Source: Ampelocalamus luodianensis (lineage: Eukaryota; Streptophyta; Magnoliopsida; Poales; Poaceae). From it: a DNA stretch of 64,000 nucleotides. The stretch's first letter is position 1. Every line of letters begins with the position of its first letter. A program made the translations under genes and the position numbers. The stretch is taken from assembly GCA_036346255.1 (NCBI GenBank), contig CM070633.1, forward strand, positions 19,654,001-19,718,000, written 5' to 3'. The notes below the pieces were generated by a model. It was not told the origin of the DNA, did no database searches, and saw only the letters and a list, made by a program, of their open reading frames with translations. This document shows positions 60,601 through 64,000 of the stretch, piece after piece.

Positions 60601-62406
60601 CAATCGCTTCCGACATCAATTAAATGCTAATGATTACAGTTAACGCTAATGATGTGCTACAATGACGGTCGGCGTACGACAACGGGATTTCGTCCCCGCG
60701 CGTTTCACCGACGCGGCTTCGGCGATTCCGCCACGACGGCGTGAACCAAGAGTATGCTTAGGTGCACAATAGTGCTGCGCTCCCAATGGAAGTGGTCTCG
60801 GCGGCTAAGCGGCTGTCAGACCGCGCTAGCGGGAGTTGAGCGGCGGCGACAATACGGCAAAAGGAGTTACGTCGATCCGAAACGTTCGAGTAAAGGACAC
60901 ATGCTTATGCTCCCGGGGGCATGTGGAAGCTACCGAGTGGGAGAGTGCTCGGAGAAGGTCGAGTTGACGGGAAACCGCCGTATTGGAGAAGAAGGTAGCG
61001 GCGGCACGGCTTCACGTGGAGGAGTCTCCCTAAGCAAAAAGGAAGACAAGGGATGGTCGGTATAGCTAAGATATGCCATAGAGATGGTGTCATGTCAAGC
61101 AATTAGGGAATGCCTTACCGGAGCAAGGTAGGAGACGAAGAGTTCTACTCAGTCCGAAAAGGTCCAATCTTCGAATACACGCACACCTGTCGTGCATTAC
61201 CAAAATGAAGTTAGGGGAAAAGATCAGTGGCCTAAGGCACGCGATATGACGCGCTCGGTTGGGGATAATACCTTCTGAGGGCAAGGGTTGACCCAGTGAG
61301 GTCTTCAGTGCGCGCTCTAGAGCTCCAAGGAGCACGATAATGGACAGAGAGCTACAAAAGAAATCAAAGGTTCGCATAAGCCAAAATGGAAACGGCATCG
61401 AACCAGAAGAAAGGAGGAACCATGCGGTTGGAGCTTACCCTAGGGATGAGCTCGAGCTGGCCTCCCTCTCCTCTGTCAACCGAGGAGAAGTGAGGGAGAA
61501 GGAGGGGTGCCGAGGGGATGTTATGCTCGGGCGTTGACGGCACTGAAGGTGGCGTGAAGAGGAGGAGCTCCAGGAGTGGTTGCATACGGCGGTGGCTAAC
61601 GGGGGTGACGGAGCTGCAACGGGCTGGGACAGACGTGCGCGGCCGCATGGCATTGGATACCTGAGCGGACGCGACGGGAGGTAGACGACGGATCTGACAA
61701 CACGGCCCCACCGGTCAGCGTCTCCTCGTTTGCGCGCGGGTTGGAAACGTGGCCCACCGTGGGCCGCTAGATCTAGATCCAAGGGCTGAGGTTCAAAAGA
61801 GTTAAGTGGTTCGGTTGGTGAAGCGGTATGAATTCGGGCGTTGATCTTTCATCCGCGGCTCACGTGTGGTGCACTTAGTGGACTCGACCGAGTCACTTCG
61901 AGTTAGACTTGAGCCGAGGAACAGATGTCGGCGGTTTGGTTTAGTGTTTTGGTGAGAATTAAATTAGAGTTACTAATTTGACCAGAGCTTTATAAATAGA
62001 AATAAATTTCATAAAATCCTCAAATAATTTGTGGGGGTTCCTGGGATGATATAGTTCCCATAAAAATTATAAAACCTATTGTTCATAATATAGTTTGTGA
62101 TTTTTAAATTCAAACATGTTGTATGTCTATAAATGTTGTTTGAATTTTAATGAGGTTCAAACTAGTCCCAAAAATTTTGGAAAAATTATATTAATTCATG
62201 ATAATTAGTGTAGTATTTAAATAAATTGATTTCAGATGATGATCACAACTTTTTATCACTGATTTGAATTAAAAATTGAATTTTGATGTGTATGTTTACC
62301 TCAAATTAGATTTTCCATGTGCAATATATTATGAAATGATTTGAATTTGATAATGCAGGTTAGTGAAATACATATTAATCCAATTTAATTAGTTGGGGCT
62401 GTGACA
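57660..62406 (-). repeat. Element 2 5' LTR, 4.75 kb, uninterrupted
   Basis: The only unbroken copy of this LTR subfamily in the window, and the reference used to read LTR B and the split 3' LTR. Right end (its 5' end on the minus strand) at 62,406; left end TGTGGGGACC at 57,660. Leader zone 60,700-61,720 in reverse has donor-like GTAAGC (61,435-61,440) and GTAAGG (near 61,117), matching the module idea in element 1. Many 1-3 base gaps relative to the other copy are seen in 60,700-61,950. Confidence 0.94.
60433..60454. promoter_or_regulatory. Conserved LTR palindrome in element 2 5' LTR
   Basis: CCGTTGGATC, spacer aa, GATCCAACGG, perfect arms. Confidence 0.7.
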
Positions 62407-63627
62407 CAACCCACCCCCAAGCAACTTCGGTCTCTCCTTAACCTCGGTGAGCTTCAGTATACACCGCTGTAGCTTATGCGCACGTTTGTTTGCACACCGC
62501 GGAGCTTAACTTGCACATGCACGTACACCGCGGATGCGCCGCCGCTCATCTCCGGCTTGCCGCCGTTTTAGGCCAGTGTAGCCGCCGCCGCCACTACCTG
62601 GAGGTGCGCATAGCTGTTGTGGTTCCAACCATATCCTTAGCTCGCGCCGCCGTGGCCGAAATCGCCGGCAAGGCTTCGGTGAGCGCCGCACGGTATTGTC
62701 GGATTACCGACAATATTGTAGCCTTGCCATTAGGGCTCAAATCCGGGTCATTAATGGCTAATCATCACTTAAGTATTTAATGACTGTCTGAAGTAACGGA
62801 TGAGGCACTTACATGTGGGACCAAGAATAGTAAACGAAGTGAAATAATGGTTTAAAATCTGAGATTGACAGGTGGGCCCGAGATTTAAGTGCACAGTCAT
62901 AGACCCTATAAACCGGCCGTAGACTCACGGTCCAGGCACTATGTCGTAGACCGTCTCTATGACATGCAGGTCCCACCTGTCGGTTGGAAATTAAAATCTG
63001 AAGTTTAAATGAAAAATGAACTGTTCACTGGACCCCACCGATCAGTGACTGCGGCTAGCATGTGGCCCAGTAGAAAAAGTAATAAATGTTTTATGAAATT
63101 TGAAATCTATTAATGTACACACTGAAAATTGGTATTAACTTCAAAGATACATAGCTAATTCATTTTAACTCCAAAATGAATAAAACCACTTCTGATTTTT
63201 TTTTTCATTTTTAATGAACTTTATATTAAAATTGATTTCAAACATCTCTCTGTAGCAGAGAGTAATATTTTGGAAAGTGATCCATTCACTCTATTATCTT
63301 TACAATAGAAAAAGGCTGAAAACTTTATAAATGCATAAATAATTCTTGGTAACTCCAAAAACACTGAAATCAGTTTTGGTAATTTATGTTCCAAATGAAC
63401 TTAATTATAAAAGTGGTTTCAAACTTACCTCTGTCACAGAAACTATAGTTTGAGAAAAATAATTCTAAAGGGCATTATTTTTACACTATTAATGCTAATA
63501 ACTTTAGAAATTCATAACTAAATCATAAAAACTCCAAATGAGGTAAACTCAACTATTTTGGTCTTATATTATTATTCTCTGATTACCTATGGAATCCTTG
63601 TACTCACCACTGTTCTACAAATTTTGA
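62407..63627 (+). repeat. Element 1 3' LTR, second part, truncated
   Basis: Begins with the caacc duplication and continues the LTR from the equivalent of 31,163 through to about 32,367 of the 5' LTR. It then ends at caaattttga where hAT-like sequence begins. The last 2 kb of LTR and the right target duplication of element 1 are missing. The breakpoint is identical to that at 24,460. Confidence 0.93.
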
Positions 63628-63788
63628 ATACACCGGATATTTTCTTACCGAATCTGAATCTGTATCCGGCAAAAAAATATCCGAATCCGAAAAAACATCC
63701 GGATATCCGGGAAAAAGCTCCAAATTTTGCCCACATTTATTCGGTCGGTCGGTCGGTCGGGAATTATCCGCTCCGTTTGCACCCCTAA
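63628..63788. mobile_element. hAT-like terminus, second copy
   Basis: Duplicate of 24,461-24,617 with a slightly longer GTCG run (63,741-63,760) and a few indels. Confidence 0.5.
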
Positions 63789-63960
63789 CCACGTCCACAG
63801 CGAGCGTCCAGCACTGCTTGCACTCCTGGTTTGTCCTCTTGGCTATCTCGCATCCGCCGCTGACCGGCTCGCCCCCGACCTGCCTAATGTATTGTTTCGC
63901 AATGTCGGGCGCCTCGCCGGCCGTGTAGAGGAGGAGACCGAGCACGTAGGGCGCCAACAT
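63789..63960 (-). pseudogene. Unrecognised gene fragment, second copy
   Basis: Duplicate of 24,618-24,786. Open on the minus strand from a Met at 63,960 to the hAT border, then into transposon sequence. One additional codon after the Met and several substitutions relative to copy 1. Confidence 0.4.
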
Positions 63961-64000
63961 TGGTCACCAATGTTTATTTATTTCGACCTTCAGTTCTGAG
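63957..64000 (+). other. Leader of a third OMT copy (cut by window end)
   Basis: The last 44 bases repeat 24,784-24,827, the sequence upstream of the OMT pseudogene (TTATTTCGACCTTCAG), which also precedes the open gene at 27,280-27,310. The start codon would fall about 100 bases beyond the window. Confidence 0.8.

Larger units (their letters stand above)
41920..62406 (-). mobile_element. Element 2, complete chromovirus nested in element 1
   Basis: Bounded by the 5-bp duplication caacc (41,915-41,919 and 62,407-62,411) and by LTR ends TGTGGGGACC and GGGCTGTGACA. Joined across the element, the flanks reproduce the uninterrupted LTR at 31,150-31,170. Total 20,487 bases, of which 5,054 plus the 5-base duplication are a later solo LTR. 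Orientation is minus, so the 5' LTR is on the right. Internal region 51,702-57,659. It is younger than element 1 because it sits inside it. Confidence 0.95.

Overview
This window is repeat-rich nuclear DNA of a grass, probably a panicoid/Andropogoneae species. The evidence is long-LTR Ty3/gypsy chromovirus retrotransposons (Tekay/Del-like, with integrase chromodomains), a large non-coding LTR derivative with initiator-Met primer sites, and ZRP4-like O-methyltransferase (OMT) genes with one intron. There are no prokaryotic or organellar genes. Only one cellular gene is open throughout (OMT, 27,397-28,595). Everything else is mobile DNA or gene debris, stacked by nested insertion that 5-bp target-site duplications (TSDs) resolve.

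Left block (1-24,460). A truncated copy of a chromovirus LTR next to the OMT locus (23,896-24,460) was hit by a minus-strand LTR-type element (C; 7,094-10,685, 13,132-13,818 and 22,954-23,895). C was in turn hit by three insertions. One is a minus-strand chromovirus LTR (B; 1-2,234 and 4,753-7,093, running off the left edge). One is a 2.45-kb solo LTR (10,686-13,131, TSD ctgct). One is a 9.1-kb non-autonomous element (13,819-22,953, TSD agatg) with two LTRs, a primer-binding site and a polypurine tract but no open gag-pol. B itself holds a 2.5-kb solo LTR (2,235-4,752, TSD ggatt). The LTRs of the non-autonomous family and the two related solo LTRs each carry an array of short perfect hairpins whose stems differ but whose frame (CCC...GGG) is shared. 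I consider this the most unusual structure here.

Gene island (24,461-29,755). It holds a hAT-like terminus, an unrecognised gene fragment, a truncated OMT pseudogene, a terminal-inverted-repeat element with internal hairpins, and the open OMT gene. The same LTR/hAT/gene-fragment/OMT-leader junction recurs at 63,061-64,000. A third OMT copy is therefore expected just past the right edge, and the locus has been segmentally duplicated.

Right block (29,756-63,627). Element 1 (plus strand) has a 4.58-kb 5' LTR, an extra ORF ahead of gag, a gag-pol frame with nine in-frame stops, and a 3' LTR. The 3' LTR is split by element 2 (minus strand, 41,920-62,406, TSD caacc). Element 2 is complete from LTR to LTR, but its 3' LTR is split by a 5.05-kb solo LTR (44,624-49,677, TSD cggcc). 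The extra ORF upstream of gag is conserved in both elements and is not a standard chromovirus gene. Many single-base deletions at CTG/CAG/CCGG sites and homopolymers in some repeat copies look like long-read consensus errors, so some frameshifts reported here may not be real.
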